Shown: in pieces, positions 24,325-33,611 of the stretch
Numbering within the stretch: the first letter of the stretch is position 1
Layout: each line of letters begins with the position of its first letter
NCBI GenBank assembly: GCA_017516315.1
Contig: JAFXDE010000024.1
Location: forward strand, 1-64,000
Reading direction: 5' to 3'
Source of the DNA: Clostridia bacterium
GTDB taxonomy: Bacteria > Bacillota > Clostridia > Oscillospirales > Acutalibacteraceae
DNA: 64,000 bases
The notes under the pieces: model-generated
Database searches by the model: none
What the model saw: the letters and a program-made list of their open reading frames with translations, nothing else
What the model was told of the DNA's origin: nothing
Program-made: the position numbers and the translations under genes

Positions 24325-25997
24325 TCATTGGGTCTGCCGCCGCGATTGGTGTCTGTAACCCAGGCGCGCATTGATTTCGTGGGATAGATAAGGGAGAAGC
24401 CGTCCTGAATTTCGAGACGGTCTATGGGGTCGGTATCATCGCTTGTCCATACCATATCGAAGTGGGAAAGTGCGCCCAGATCAGCTCTGCCGCCGCCGGA
24501 GGCACAGCACTCTATCTGAAGTCCGGGATGCTTTGCCTTGAGTCTGTCTGCGATTTCATAAACTGCCTTGGTATGTCTGTACCAGAGCTCCTGAGGATTT
24601 TCGAGATTTTCTGCACCTGTTTCGGAGTAGCAGCGGTTCATATCCCATTTTATGTAGCTGATGTCGTATTCATTAAGCATATCATCCATGCAGGAGAATA
24701 CATGCTCCTGCACATCCTCTCTGGTGAGATTAAGAACCAGCTGGTCGCGTAAGCGGGTGGGTGTACGGGTATCATAATGGTATGTCCATTCGGGATGAGC
24801 GCGGTAAAGGTCAGAGTCGGGGTTTACCATTTCAGGCTCGAACCAAAGGCCGAATTTCATTCCTAACTTCGTTACCTTGTCAATAAGAGGCTTGAGACCT
24901 CTCGGGAACTTTAATCTGTTTACATACCAGTCACCGAGACCGGCGTGATCGTCCTTTCTCTTTCCGAACCATCCGTCGTCCATAACGAAAAGCTCTACAC
25001 CTAAATCGGCGGCTATCTCTGCCAGCTTCTGCTGTCCCATACTGTTTACATTGAACCAGGTGGCCTCCCAGCTGTTGTAAAGAACGGGAAGAGGCTCCTT
25101 GGCGAAGGATTTCGGCAGGATGTATTCTACGGCATAATCGTTCATAAGGTTGCTCATTTTACCGAAGCCCTGAACATAACCGCAGTAAACAGAGGGTGAA
25201 GTAAAAGCTTCGCCAGCGTGAAGATTATAGGAGAAGTCGAAATCGTTGATACCGATAACAGCTCTCGTTACACCTACACAGTCGCGGGAAACCTCCACCT
25301 TGAAATTACCTGACCAGGCGAGAGCACCGAAAAATACATCGCCTTGCTGTTCGTCTGCATTCTGAGAAAGAACGAAGAAAGGACTTACCGTATGGTCGCT
25401 GCCGCCCTTACGGCTTTCGTAGGTGAGAACGCCGTTTTTAACTACGGTATTTTCCTTTCTGAACTCTGCGAGCCAGGTGCCGTTAAAGTTAGTGGAGGTA
25501 TAGGGGCGCTTTGAAGGGAAATTGAATTCGCCTGAGGAGATTTTGCCGAGAATTGCGAGGTAGTCAGAGCAGTTTCTGATTACACTCCAGCGCTCGATGA
25601 TATCTGTGTTTTCGCGAAGCTTATAGAAAAGAGATACCTCTAATTTGTAAGGCTTGTCCTCGAGAATGATTTCGAGGACAAATGCACCGTCATCCTCGGT
25701 GATGTTAAAATCCTTATAGGTGAGTCTGACCTCACGGCATTTGTCCGCGTAGGTACAGGTTAAGGCGACAGGTCTGTAGACTGCACCGCCATAGGGAAGA
25801 TATTCGGTTTTTGCGAAATCTCTTGCGGAATGGTTTGAGCTTCTTTCCCAGGGCTTGTAATTGCAGAAATAGTCGTCTACAGAGCATTTTTTGCCCCAAT
25901 GAAGATGATTCAGCTCGCCCTCACAGTTAACGCCCATAACATAATGGGTGTTTTCCGTTTCGAGAATGAATATACCGTCGCGTTCTAAAATAATCAT
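24087..25997 (-). CDS. alpha-galactosidase, GH36 (5' part; frameshifted near 24286)
   Basis: The frame from the ATG at 25997 (GAGGA before it) encodes a GH36 enzyme that removes terminal alpha-galactose from raffinose-type sugars or galactomannan. Nucleophile Asp452 is in YIKWDMNR and the acid/base lies in SDDTD (D520/D521); LFVMDDGWFGKRKDD and LWFEPEMVNPDS are further family blocks. After RFNVTMQGSL (about residue 570) the remaining 66 residues are unrelated to the family, because one base seems to be missing (reading CTCCCTGTCC); the proper continuation is in another frame down to 23899. No slippery heptamer is seen. No signal peptide, so cytoplasmic. Confidence 0.88.
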   Translation of the reverse strand: MIILERDGIFILETENTHYVMGVNCEGELNHLHWGKKCSVDDYFCNYKPWERSSNHSARDFAKTEYLPYGGAVYRPVALTCTYADKCREVRLTYKDFNITEDDGAFVLEIILEDKPYKLEVSLFYKLRENTDIIERWSVIRNCSDYLAILGKISSGEFNFPSKRPYTSTNFNGTWLAEFRKENTVVKNGVLTYESRKGGSDHTVSPFFVLSQNADEQQGDVFFGALAWSGNFKVEVSRDCVGVTRAVIGINDFDFSYNLHAGEAFTSPSVYCGYVQGFGKMSNLMNDYAVEYILPKSFAKEPLPVLYNSWEATWFNVNSMGQQKLAEIAADLGVELFVMDDGWFGKRKDDHAGLGDWYVNRLKFPRGLKPLIDKVTKLGMKFGLWFEPEMVNPDSDLYRAHPEWTYHYDTRTPTRLRDQLVLNLTREDVQEHVFSCMDDMLNEYDISYIKWDMNRCYSETGAENLENPQELWYRHTKAVYEIADRLKAKHPGLQIECCASGGGRADLGALSHFDMVWTSDDTDPIDRLEIQDGFSLIYPTKSMRAWVTDTNRGGRPNDWDFRFNVTMQGSLSTAAISSNTVRRSLKSTKNTSLSTRKYAKPFNSALFTDSLTSPRTASMPTNMFTETSAFSSFAPM

Positions 25998-26208
25998 AAT
26001 ATTTTCCTCTTTTCTCCGTTTTTAGACTGAAGGGTCCGTCTCTTATGAGTATAGCATTATTCTTTTGAGAATACAATAACAGTGCGGAATTTACCGGGTT
26101 CTTCTTAAGAATTTTATCGGCAGGAAATAAACTTCGCCCGTGTATACCGTCTTTTTAAAAGAAAAATCAACTTTTTATGTGCTGCTTTCTTTTTCGTGAC
26201 AGTTAATC

Positions 26209-26237
26209 TTGACTTAAACTCAGCGATGTAATATAAT
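26209..26237 (+). promoter_or_regulatory. promoter of the metY gene
   Basis: TTGACT (26209-26214) and TATAAT (26232-26237), 17-base spacer. The upstream 26000-26208 stretch shows no riboswitch I recognise. Confidence 0.75.
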
Positions 26238-26293
26238 ATAGTATCTAAGCAAAAATACTTTTACGATAACATAAAGAAAAGAGGATGATAACA

Positions 26294-27577
26294 GTGAGTA
26301 ATTATAAAATTGCCACCAAATGTATCCATTCGGGATATACACCGAAAAACGGTGAACCCAGACAGATCCCCATCTGTCAGAGCACTACATACAAATACGA
26401 TTCAAGCGTGGAAATGGGTAAGCTTTTCGATCTCGAGGCTTCCGGTTATTTCTATACCCGTCTTCAGAATCCCACCAACGATGCAGTAGCCGCCAGAATA
26501 GCAGATCTTGAGGGCGGTGTAGCTGCTGTTCTTACCTCATCGGGTCAGGCAGCAAACTTCTTTGCTATCTTCAATATCTGCTCAGCAGGTGACCATGTGG
26601 TTGCTTCCACAGCTATCTACGGCGGTACCTTCAACCTTTTCAATGTTACAATGAGAAAGCTCGGTATCGAGTTTACCTTCGTAACACCCGACTGTACCGA
26701 GGAAGAGCTTAATGCCGCATTCAGAGAAAACACTAAGGCTGTTTTCGGCGAAACTCTTTCCAATCCCTCACTTCAGGTGCTGGATATCGAAAAGTTTGCC
26801 AAGGCTGCCCACTCTCACGGAGTACCTCTTATCGTGGATAATACCTTCCCCACACCCATCAAGTGTCAGGCATTTAACTACGGTGTAGATATTATTACCC
26901 ATTCTACCACCAAATATATGGACGGCCATGCTACACAGGTCGGCGGCGTAATCGTAGACAGCGGTAATTTCGATTGGACAAAGAGTGACAAATATCCCGG
27001 ACTTACCACTCCCGACGATTCATACCACGGCGTTACCTATACAGAGCGCTTCGGTAAGGGCGCTTACATCACAAAGTGTGTAGTTCAGCTTATGCGCGAC
27101 CTCGGTTCTATTCCCGGTCCTCAGAATGCCTTCCTTTTAGGCTTAGGTCTGGAGACTCTCGCTCTGAGAATGGAAAGACACTGCGAAAACGCGCTCAAGG
27201 TAGCGAAATATCTCGAAAAGAGTGAGCTCGTTTCCTGGGTATCCTATCCCGGGCTCGAAAGCGATCCTCAGTATGAATTAGCAAAGAAATATATGCCCGA
27301 CGGTACCTGCGGTGTTATCTCCTTCGGCGTCAAGGGCGGCAGAGAGGCTGCTACTAAGTTTATGGATTCTCTCAGACTTGCTTCCATCGTTACCCATGTA
27401 GCCGACAGCAAGACCTGTGTTCTTCATCCCGCCTCCACCACTCACCGTCAGCTTACCGATAAGCAGCTCGAGGAAGCAGGCGTAAAAAGCGATCTTATCA
27501 GACTTTCAGTAGGTATCGAGGATGCAGAGGATATTATCGCTGATATTGAGCAGGCACTTATTTCAGCTACAAAATAA
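26294..27577 (+). CDS. metY: O-acetylhomoserine sulfhydrylase-type PLP enzyme
   Basis: 427 residues of the Cys/Met metabolism PLP family. Marks: IATKCIHSGYTP at the start, TSSGQAANFFAIFNI, the PLP-contacting VDNTFPTP and the Schiff-base lysine in HSTTKYMDGHATQVGG, and SVGIEDAEDI at the end. It makes homocysteine (or methionine) from O-acetylhomoserine and a sulfur donor. The GTG at 26294 is preferred to the ATG at 26285: the latter directly abuts GAGG, the former sits 9 bases from it and gives the usual family N-terminus (xSNYKIATKC). Confidence 0.93.
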   Translation: MSNYKIATKCIHSGYTPKNGEPRQIPICQSTTYKYDSSVEMGKLFDLEASGYFYTRLQNPTNDAVAARIADLEGGVAAVLTSSGQAANFFAIFNICSAGDHVVASTAIYGGTFNLFNVTMRKLGIEFTFVTPDCTEEELNAAFRENTKAVFGETLSNPSLQVLDIEKFAKAAHSHGVPLIVDNTFPTPIKCQAFNYGVDIITHSTTKYMDGHATQVGGVIVDSGNFDWTKSDKYPGLTTPDDSYHGVTYTERFGKGAYITKCVVQLMRDLGSIPGPQNAFLLGLGLETLALRMERHCENALKVAKYLEKSELVSWVSYPGLESDPQYELAKKYMPDGTCGVISFGVKGGREAATKFMDSLRLASIVTHVADSKTCVLHPASTTHRQLTDKQLEEAGVKSDLIRLSVGIEDAEDIIADIEQALISATK

Positions 27578-27596
27578 ATAATAAAGAGGATTAAAA

Positions 27597-28691
27597 ATGA
27601 AATTAGGTATAGTAGGCCTTCCTAATGTAGGCAAAAGTACACTTTTTAACGCAATCACCAATGCAGGCGCACAGAGTGCGAACTATGCTTTCTGCACCAT
27701 AGAGCCCAATGTAGGTGTGGTTGCTGTTCCCGACTACAGACTCGACAAATTAAGAGAGATGTATAATCCTGTGAAATTCACTCCTGCCACCATCGAATTC
27801 GTGGACATCGCAGGTCTCGTAAGAGGTGCATCAAAGGGTGAGGGTCTCGGTAACAAGTTCCTTTCGCACATCCGTGAGGTTGACGCTGTTATTCACGTGG
27901 TACGCTGCTTCGAGGACGATGACATTATCCATGTAGACGGCTCCGTAGATGCGAAGAGAGATATGGAAACCATTAATTTAGAGCTTATTCTCTCCGACCT
28001 CGAAATGATCGACAGAAGAATCGACCGTGTAACAAAGGCGATGAAGGGCGATAAGAGTCTTGCTTCCGAGCTGGATTTTCTTAAAAGAGTCAAGGAAGCT
28101 CTCGAAAACGAACAGCCTGCACGAAGCGTAGAATGTACCGACGAGGAAAAGGCTATTTTGGACGGTGCGGCTCTTCTTACATCAAAGCCTGTTATTTACG
28201 CCTGTAATATGAGTGAGGCTGACTTCGTTTCCGGTATCGACACCAACGAAAACTACAAGGCTGTATGCGAGGTAGCCAAGGCTGAGGGCAGTGAGGTGCT
28301 TCCTATCTGCGCAGGACTCGAGGCTGAAATCTCCTCTCTTTCCGATGAGGATAAGGAGATGTTCCTTGCCGATCTCGGTGTGGAAACCAGCGGTCTTGAC
28401 CTTCTCATTCAGAGAAGCTATAATCTTTTAGGCCTTATTTCCTATCTTACCGCAGGTCAGCCCGAGGTAAGAGCCTGGACTATCAAAAAGGGTACCAAGG
28501 CACCCCAGGCAGCGGGCAAGATTCACTCGGACTTTGAGCGTGGCTTCATCCGTGCGGAGGTTGTTTCCTTCGACACTCTTATGGAGCTTGGTTCTCTCGC
28601 AGCGGCGAAAGAAAAGGGCTTGGTAAAGAGCGAAGGCAAGGAATATGTTATGAAGGACGGAGATATCGTTCATTTCCTGTTTAATGTTTAA
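27597..28691 (+). CDS. ychF: redox-regulated ATPase YchF
   Basis: 364 residues, usual length. P-loop GLPNVGKST (7-15), [11 protein letters not shown] switch region, [20 protein letters not shown], the NMSE motif that gives ATP preference over GTP, and the C-terminal TGS domain ([19 protein letters not shown]...DIVHFLFNV). A universally conserved OBG-family ATPase associated with ribosomes and stress responses. Starts 19 bases after metY, so probably co-transcribed. Confidence 0.95.
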   Translation: MKLGIVGLPNVGKSTLFNAITNAGAQSANYAFCTIEPNVGVVAVPDYRLDKLREMYNPVKFTPATIEFVDIAGLVRGASKGEGLGNKFLSHIREVDAVIHVVRCFEDDDIIHVDGSVDAKRDMETINLELILSDLEMIDRRIDRVTKAMKGDKSLASELDFLKRVKEALENEQPARSVECTDEEKAILDGAALLTSKPVIYACNMSEADFVSGIDTNENYKAVCEVAKAEGSEVLPICAGLEAEISSLSDEDKEMFLADLGVETSGLDLLIQRSYNLLGLISYLTAGQPEVRAWTIKKGTKAPQAAGKIHSDFERGFIRAEVVSFDTLMELGSLAAAKEKGLVKSEGKEYVMKDGDIVHFLFNV

Positions 28692-28703
28692 TTCAATTCG
28701 CAG

Positions 28704-28903
28704 ACCTCTCCGTCTGCTTCGCATCCACCTCTCCTTTCAGGAGAGGCAAATCGCAGGGTAGCATTTTGCAAACAGTAAGAGTTATTCCGCCATTTTTACA
28801 GATATGATTACATAGGGACACGGCTTCGGCTGTGTCTCTTTTTGTGGCATAAAAAAGCCTCTCCCGAAAGGAGAGGTGGCACACTATGCGTGACGGAGAG
28901 GTT
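28704..28903. repeat. MITE-like element with inverted terminal repeats
   Basis: The left end (28704-28747) and right end (28857-28903) are related inverted repeats of about 45 bases, each with CCTCTCCGTC and an inner hairpin (CCTCTCC...GGAGAGG). The core of about 110 bases holds a terminator-like hairpin but no coding frame. The right end contributes part of the stop region of the XRE gene. Non-autonomous mobile repeat is the best reading. Confidence 0.65.
28815..28843 (+). terminator. intrinsic terminator inside the repeat element
   Basis: GGACACGGC-TTCG-GCTGTGTC (one G-U pair) followed by TCTTTTT. It may end the metY-ychF transcript. Confidence 0.65.
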
Positions 28904-29129
28904 ACTCTCTGAACTGAAAGAGCTTTTCGACCTTGATTCCGAAAAGGTCAGCTATTTCGAAAATAACATCGAGAGAAACACCGCTTGTGGCAAGCTCTAT
29001 TTTACTGATGGTAGTGCGGTCAAGACCTAATTTTTCCGCTAACTTCTCCTGAGTAAATCCGTTTAGCTTACGGTAATAGGCTATGTTAAGCCCGAGCATA
29101 ATATATTTATCCTTCTGATTTATGTTCAT
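28902..29129 (-). CDS. XRE-type helix-turn-helix regulator
   Basis: 75 residues from the ATG at 29129 (GGTGAT just before it). Essentially a single Cro/C1-type DNA-binding domain: NIAYYRKLNGFTQEKLAEKL, DRTTISKIE recognition helix, then VSLDVIFEIADLFGIKVEKLF. No sensor domain. Small stand-alone XRE proteins like this often control one or a few genes or their own promoter; the divergent neighbour is the transglutaminase-like gene 258 bases away. The stop codon overlaps the end of the MITE-like repeat. Confidence 0.88.
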   Translation of the reverse strand: MNINQKDKYIMLGLNIAYYRKLNGFTQEKLAEKLGLDRTTISKIELATSGVSLDVIFEIADLFGIKVEKLFQFRE

Positions 29130-29324
29130 TATCATCACCGTAATAAATTATATAAGTTATTATGTGATAAATATATAGAACAAAACACATAAAATGATGA
29201 TTGATATTCTACAAATTATGAATTATAATAGTAATCGGAAAGTTTTTTTCTCTTTTCTTTGTAACGTTTCGTCGTAAAATTTCGTTATAGATTATGAAGG
29301 GCTTCTTTTTGGCTATTATGCTCA

Positions 29325-29354
29325 TTGACAGATAAAGCGTTACAGCAGTACAAT
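29325..29354 (+). promoter_or_regulatory. promoter of the transglutaminase-like gene
   Basis: TTGACA (29325-29330) and TACAAT (29349-29354), 18-base spacer, 33 bases before the ATG. Confidence 0.65.
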
Positions 29355-29387
29355 TAAATCAGGAGAAAACATAAGGAGGAAAAGATT

Positions 29388-31583
29388 ATGAAGAAAAGAT
29401 GCTTACAGGTAATGATGGCTGTGGCTGTTATGGTGCTGATGCTTTCTCTTACCGCCTTTGCGGGTGAGGGTATAACAGACAAGACAGAACAAAGATACGA
29501 AGCGGCCATAGCGCACCTCAACGAGCTTTACATCAAAAAGTATCCCGAGGGCGCACTGACCGTTTATCACGGCTCTTATAAGGATAAGAAAACCCTCGAA
29601 AATGCGGCAAAGAAAATTACCAAGGGTGCAAAGACCGACGAAGAGAAAGCAAAGAAAATCTATGAGTGGGTAGATGAGAATATAGAATATAATGTTATCT
29701 ACAGTTCTGTTTCTATTGATGTTTATAACAGCAGAAAAAGTCAGTGCTACGGATTTTCTAATCTTACCCGTGATCTTTTAAGGTTTGCCGGTATTCCCGC
29801 TGTAACTGTTACAGGCTGGCGAGGAGGTATGACAGGGGAATGGGTGCAGAGAGAAGAAGAGCTTTACACTCAGGAGGTCACAAACGGACACGCATGGACT
29901 ATGGTGTATATTAACGGAAAATGGGAGCTTATTGACTGTCTGTTTGACGATTATATGCCTGAAAAAGAATATATAATTCAGTGGATATATATTGACCGAG
30001 TGGAAAATCTTGTGCCTTATTATAAAGGTGTATATATCCCTGAGGCGGGAATGTATTATAAAAACGGAAAAATAGTTTATCTTGATGAAAACGGAAAAGA
30101 GATAACAGAGGGCGGATATTTTGCAGAGGTAAATAACATCTCTGTTCGTTGGCCGTATGATGCTTATTTATATCAGAAGCTTGACGGCGGTAAAAAGCTC
30201 AGCGAGAAAAAAATAATGGGAAAGGCTGATACTTATGTAAGATATCATATTTTTACGCCAAAAATTCCTTTGGCTCCCATAAAAATAAAGCCCGACGGCA
30301 CAATACAGAATTACCATACGTTTACCTATAAAAAGAATACGGTTTACACCTCTTCGTCAGGAGAAACAGTTTTTCTTGACCGTCCGGTAAAAGAGGTTGA
30401 GTTCGCAGCCGGCGGCAATCTTAAGCTTATGAAGGGTGAAAAAATAAAGATATATCCCTTGCTTGAGTCGGTAAAAAAGAAATACCGCATCACCTATAAG
30501 TATTGCTCCGATGATACGGGCGTACTTACAGTGGATAAAAACGGATATGTCAAGGGTGTGGCATTCGGATATGCAATGCTTGAGATAAAATTATATGACA
30601 AAGAGGATGAATGCTTCCATTCGGTAATTATAGAAATTGCCGTAGAAGACGGAAAAACCAAGGAGGCAGACGGCCCTGCAGGCGCTGTTTTAACCATAGA
30701 CAGAAAAATTATCGATAACGACAGCATAAGGCTTGAATGGAAAAAATACGAGGACATTACCGAGTACATCGTTTTACAAAAGGATGAACACGGTAATTAT
30801 AACCGCATCGGCACTACAAAGAATCCGAGCTTTGTAGTCAATAATCTGGGTAAGAAGGACTATCTCTATGAGTTTCAAATAAAATCCGTTTTAAAAAGAG
30901 GCGGAGGAGTCAGCTACGGTTCAGGTACACACGTCATAGTTCACGGTACACCCACTAAGGTAAAGGGGCTTGACTATGAAAAAATAAGTCTGAACGGCAA
31001 CAAGGCTTCCGTAACACTTTATTGGTGGCATATAGGAGAAGACTCTCCTTTCTGGCGCGATAGGATATTTGATTGCTATCAAATTTATCAGCTCAAGGAC
31101 GGAAAGTGGAAAAAGATAGGAAAAACAGATCCTGTTGATTATGCTCAATTCATCGTTAAAAACCTCAAACCCGGAAAGACTTATTCCTTCAAGGTAAGAG
31201 CAGTAAGCAGCGGTGAGGGTAACGGAGTTGAATTCAGCGAAAAAGCTTATGGCAAATTCAGTAAGGTCATAAAAGTGACCGTACCCGAAAATATCGGTAC
31301 TGTAAAGAATGTGAAAAAGTCCGTTTCCGGCACAACGGTTAAGCTTTCGTGGAGTAAGGTCAGGGAAGCCGATAAATATATGGTTTATGAATATAATGCA
31401 AAGAGCGACAGCTGGAAAAAGGTTGCCACAGTAAAAGGTACCTCTGCTACACTTAAAAAGGTCAGCAAGGGTAAAACTCATCAGTACAAGGTCAGAGCTT
31501 ATGACAAAACGGAAAAATCCACAGGTGACATCCTTGTCCGTAACGGTGCATTTTCAAAAGTAATTAAGGTTAAAGTAAAATAA
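29388..31583 (+). CDS. secreted transglutaminase-like protein with Ig-like and fibronectin-III-like repeats
   Basis: 731 residues. Signal peptide (1-25, ending TAFAG), then a transglutaminase-core domain (about 50-200) with the triad Cys120 (SQCYGFSNL), His168 (NGHAWTMV) and Asp183 (ELIDCLFDD). A middle region contains a Big_2-like module (LTVDKNGYVKGVAFGYAML, about 370-425), followed by three Lys-rich fibronectin-III-like repeats (about 440-530, 530-635, 640-731). Bacterial homologues act as surface peptidases or cross-linkers. AAGGAGG precedes the ATG. The repeats resemble those of the deacetylase at 20956, suggesting a shared surface location. Confidence 0.88.
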   Translation: MKKRCLQVMMAVAVMVLMLSLTAFAGEGITDKTEQRYEAAIAHLNELYIKKYPEGALTVYHGSYKDKKTLENAAKKITKGAKTDEEKAKKIYEWVDENIEYNVIYSSVSIDVYNSRKSQCYGFSNLTRDLLRFAGIPAVTVTGWRGGMTGEWVQREEELYTQEVTNGHAWTMVYINGKWELIDCLFDDYMPEKEYIIQWIYIDRVENLVPYYKGVYIPEAGMYYKNGKIVYLDENGKEITEGGYFAEVNNISVRWPYDAYLYQKLDGGKKLSEKKIMGKADTYVRYHIFTPKIPLAPIKIKPDGTIQNYHTFTYKKNTVYTSSSGETVFLDRPVKEVEFAAGGNLKLMKGEKIKIYPLLESVKKKYRITYKYCSDDTGVLTVDKNGYVKGVAFGYAMLEIKLYDKEDECFHSVIIEIAVEDGKTKEADGPAGAVLTIDRKIIDNDSIRLEWKKYEDITEYIVLQKDEHGNYNRIGTTKNPSFVVNNLGKKDYLYEFQIKSVLKRGGGVSYGSGTHVIVHGTPTKVKGLDYEKISLNGNKASVTLYWWHIGEDSPFWRDRIFDCYQIYQLKDGKWKKIGKTDPVDYAQFIVKNLKPGKTYSFKVRAVSSGEGNGVEFSEKAYGKFSKVIKVTVPENIGTVKNVKKSVSGTTVKLSWSKVREADKYMVYEYNAKSDSWKKVATVKGTSATLKKVSKGKTHQYKVRAYDKTEKSTGDILVRNGAFSKVIKVKVK

Positions 31584-31587
31584 CAAA

Positions 31588-31622
31588 AAAGGGGACAGAC
31601 TGCTGAAGTCTGTCCTCTTTGC
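31588..31622 (+). terminator. intrinsic terminator
   Basis: GGGGACAGACT (31591-31601) and AGTCTGTCCTC (31607-31617) form a stem with one G-U pair, followed by TTT. Confidence 0.75.
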
Positions 31623-31633
31623 ATATAAGTCGG

Positions 31634-31682
31634 TTGTCATCTTGAACGAAGTGAAAGATCTTTCGTTACACTCAAGATGACA
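31634..31682. repeat. short palindromic repeat of the GTCATC...GATGAC type
   Basis: TGTCATCTTGA (31635-31645) and TCAAGATGACA (31672-31682) are perfect inverted arms; the centre contains GAAAGATCTTTC (31653-31664). I recall this GTCATCxTGAxCGAAGxGAAxGATC pattern as a dispersed repeat in many bacterial genomes. It lies between convergent genes. Confidence 0.65.
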
Positions 31683-31699
31683 TTATCTGAAAGGAAATG

Positions 31700-32302
31700 T
31701 CATGAATTATGTCTGCTCATAGCCTTATCAATATCACCTGCAACCATAATTTCTATTGCGTCGATTACATTTTCGACGCATTTTTTTATTTCATCGGCTT
31801 CCTTTTTTGAAAACCTTGACAGCACCCAGTCAGCCAGGTCATATTCGGGGTTCGGTTTGGCGCCTACACCTACTCTTATGCGGGGGAATTCGTTGCTTTT
31901 AAGGTGGTAGATGATGTTTTTAAGTCCGTTCTGTCCGCCGTCACTGCCCTTTCTTCTGATGCGCATTTTACCCGGCTCGAGGCTGATGTCATCGGAAATT
32001 ACGATAATTCTTTCGGGCGGGATTTTATAAAACTCTGCCGCATCACGGACAGCCTCACCGCTTAAATTCATAAAGGTCTGAGGCTTGAGAATGAGACAGC
32101 GTTTACCCTCAATTCTGCATTCGCACATAAGTGATTTGAATTTTAGCTTGTTTATTTTAAGTGAGTATTTTTCGCTGAGAGCGTCGATGCAGATGAAGCC
32201 TGCATTGTGTCTTGTACCCTCGTACTGTCTGCCGGGGTTGCCGAGACCGACTATCATATATTCGAATGTACCCGTGTATTCCTTGTTCTTTTTAAATATC
32301 AT
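31700..32302 (-). CDS. pth: peptidyl-tRNA hydrolase
   Basis: 200 residues. MIVGLGNPGRQYEGTRHNAGF near the N-terminus contains the catalytic His and the conserved Asn; LKPQTFMNLSGEAV and ISDDISLEPGKMRIR...GSDGGQNGLKNI are the other family blocks. It recycles tRNA from dropped-off peptidyl-tRNA. A 15-residue basic N-terminal extension precedes the canonical start; AAGGTGA before the ATG at 32302 supports that start. Confidence 0.95.
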   Translation of the reverse strand: MIFKKNKEYTGTFEYMIVGLGNPGRQYEGTRHNAGFICIDALSEKYSLKINKLKFKSLMCECRIEGKRCLILKPQTFMNLSGEAVRDAAEFYKIPPERIIVISDDISLEPGKMRIRRKGSDGGQNGLKNIIYHLKSNEFPRIRVGVGAKPNPEYDLADWVLSRFSKKEADEIKKCVENVIDAIEIMVAGDIDKAMSRHNS

Positions 32303-32320
32303 TTATAATTCACCTTCGTT

Positions 32321-32571
32321 TGAATTAATGCAAAATGCAAAATGCAAAATTGCGGTCGCAGATTTACCGCTATCTGATAATCAGGCTTTGTTCCGCAGAG
32401 AAAGGTCTTCGGAAACAGATGCAGATTAAATTATAATAATCTTCTTTTCTTTGGCGGTGTATTATCAGCACTTTTGAAAAACTTACACGGATACAAATCG
32501 GAACGAAGTGACCCTTTATTTTGCATTTTGAATTCTGCATTTTGCATTTGTCTGCAACGCAAGCTGCAGAC
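32321..32571. repeat. gene-free repeat region with GCAAAATGCAAAAT inverted ends
   Basis: No plausible gene lies between 32303 and 32765. Tandem TGCAAAA units at 32329-32350 are matched in inverted orientation by TTTTGCATTTTGAATTCTGCATTTTGCATTT (in pieces between 32519 and 32549). Hairpins GCGGT/ACCGC near 32353-32370 and GTCTGCA/TGCAGAC (32550-32571) sit just inside or outside these. This looks like a decayed non-autonomous mobile repeat. The remainder (32572-32765) is AT-rich upstream sequence for rlmB. Confidence 0.5.
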
Positions 32572-32703
32572 AATATTATGCCAATTTTTTCTCCAATAAT
32601 CAAGTGCTTTTAAGTAATTTCGGCTTTTTTGTAAGAAAATATATAATTGAAAGGCTATGAGATTGTTATAATTCTAAATAAGAAATAATTAATTTTCTGA
32701 ATA

Positions 32704-32712
32704 TGTTATAAT
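32704..32712 (+). promoter_or_regulatory. extended -10 element upstream of rlmB
   Basis: TGTTATAAT (32704-32712) is an extended -10; a similar TGTTATAAT occurs at 32664-32672. Neither has a clear -35. Confidence 0.35.
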
Positions 32713-32765
32713 TAATCGATTATAGATGTTTGATTTTTCACTTTCATATAATGGAGGTTTAACTT

Positions 32766-33533
32766 ATGGATAAAGATAACGAAAGACAGAACGAAAATCT
32801 GATCATCGGCAGAAACGCTGTTTCCGAAGCACTCCGAAGCGAAAGAGCCATCGACACTCTTCTCGTAGTAAGGGGTGAAAGAAACGGCTCCATTGGCAGA
32901 ATTTTAGCCGAGTGCAGAGAAAAGAAAATAGTAATCAAAGAGGTAGATAAAAAGAAGCTTGACTTTATGTGCGGTCAGGGCAACCATCAGGGCGTAGCCG
33001 CCTACGCAGCAGCTCACGAATATGCTGAGGTGGAGGATATACTGGCACTTGCAGAGGAAAGGGGAGAGGCTCCCTTTATTATCGTCTGTGACGGTATCGA
33101 GGATCCGCATAATCTCGGTGCTATTATCCGTACCGCCGAAACGGCAGGAGCACACGGAATTATCATCCCGAAAAGAAGAAATGCTTCTCTTACCTGGGCT
33201 GTGGGAAAGGCATCGGCAGGTGCTGTGGAATATATGCCCGTAGCCCGTGTGGGTAATCTTGCCTCTACTCTGGACGAGCTTAAGGAAAAGGGTATCTGGG
33301 TCTACTCGGCAGATATGGACGGTAAAACCTGGTGCGAGACGGACTTCGCAGGCGGTGTCGCTCTCGTAGTCGGCTCCGAGGGTAACGGTGTCAGCCGTCT
33401 TATAAGAGAAAAAAGTGATTTTATTGTTTCCCTTCCCATGAAGGGGAAAATAACCTCCCTTAATGCTTCCGTAGCCGCAGGTATACTTATGTACGAGGTT
33501 TCCAGACAGCGCTCGGGGATAAAGGCGAAATAA
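32766..33533 (+). CDS. rlmB: 23S rRNA 2'-O-methyltransferase RlmB/TrmH family
   Basis: 255 residues. Substrate-binding N-terminal domain (ENLIIGRNAVSEALRS) followed by a SPOUT knot domain with the three SpoU motifs: CDGIEDPHNLGAIIRTAE, VVGSEGNGVSRL and SLPMKGKITSLNASVAAGIL. It methylates a conserved guanosine of 23S rRNA using SAM. GGAGG precedes the ATG. The next gene begins 78 bases downstream. Confidence 0.92.
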   Translation: MDKDNERQNENLIIGRNAVSEALRSERAIDTLLVVRGERNGSIGRILAECREKKIVIKEVDKKKLDFMCGQGNHQGVAAYAAAHEYAEVEDILALAEERGEAPFIIVCDGIEDPHNLGAIIRTAETAGAHGIIIPKRRNASLTWAVGKASAGAVEYMPVARVGNLASTLDELKEKGIWVYSADMDGKTWCETDFAGGVALVVGSEGNGVSRLIREKSDFIVSLPMKGKITSLNASVAAGILMYEVSRQRSGIKAK

Positions 33534-33611
33534 TGCGAAAAGCAGAAACAGGAATTCTGAACCGCTGACTGTACGGTTTATGACTTTTTACAGAAAGGAA
33601 GAAAATTCGCT

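Noticed and set aside
26000..26293. SAM-I riboswitch before metY
   Set aside because: The conserved AGAGAGGTGGAGGGA-type core is absent, and the promoter sits only 57 bases from the start codon.
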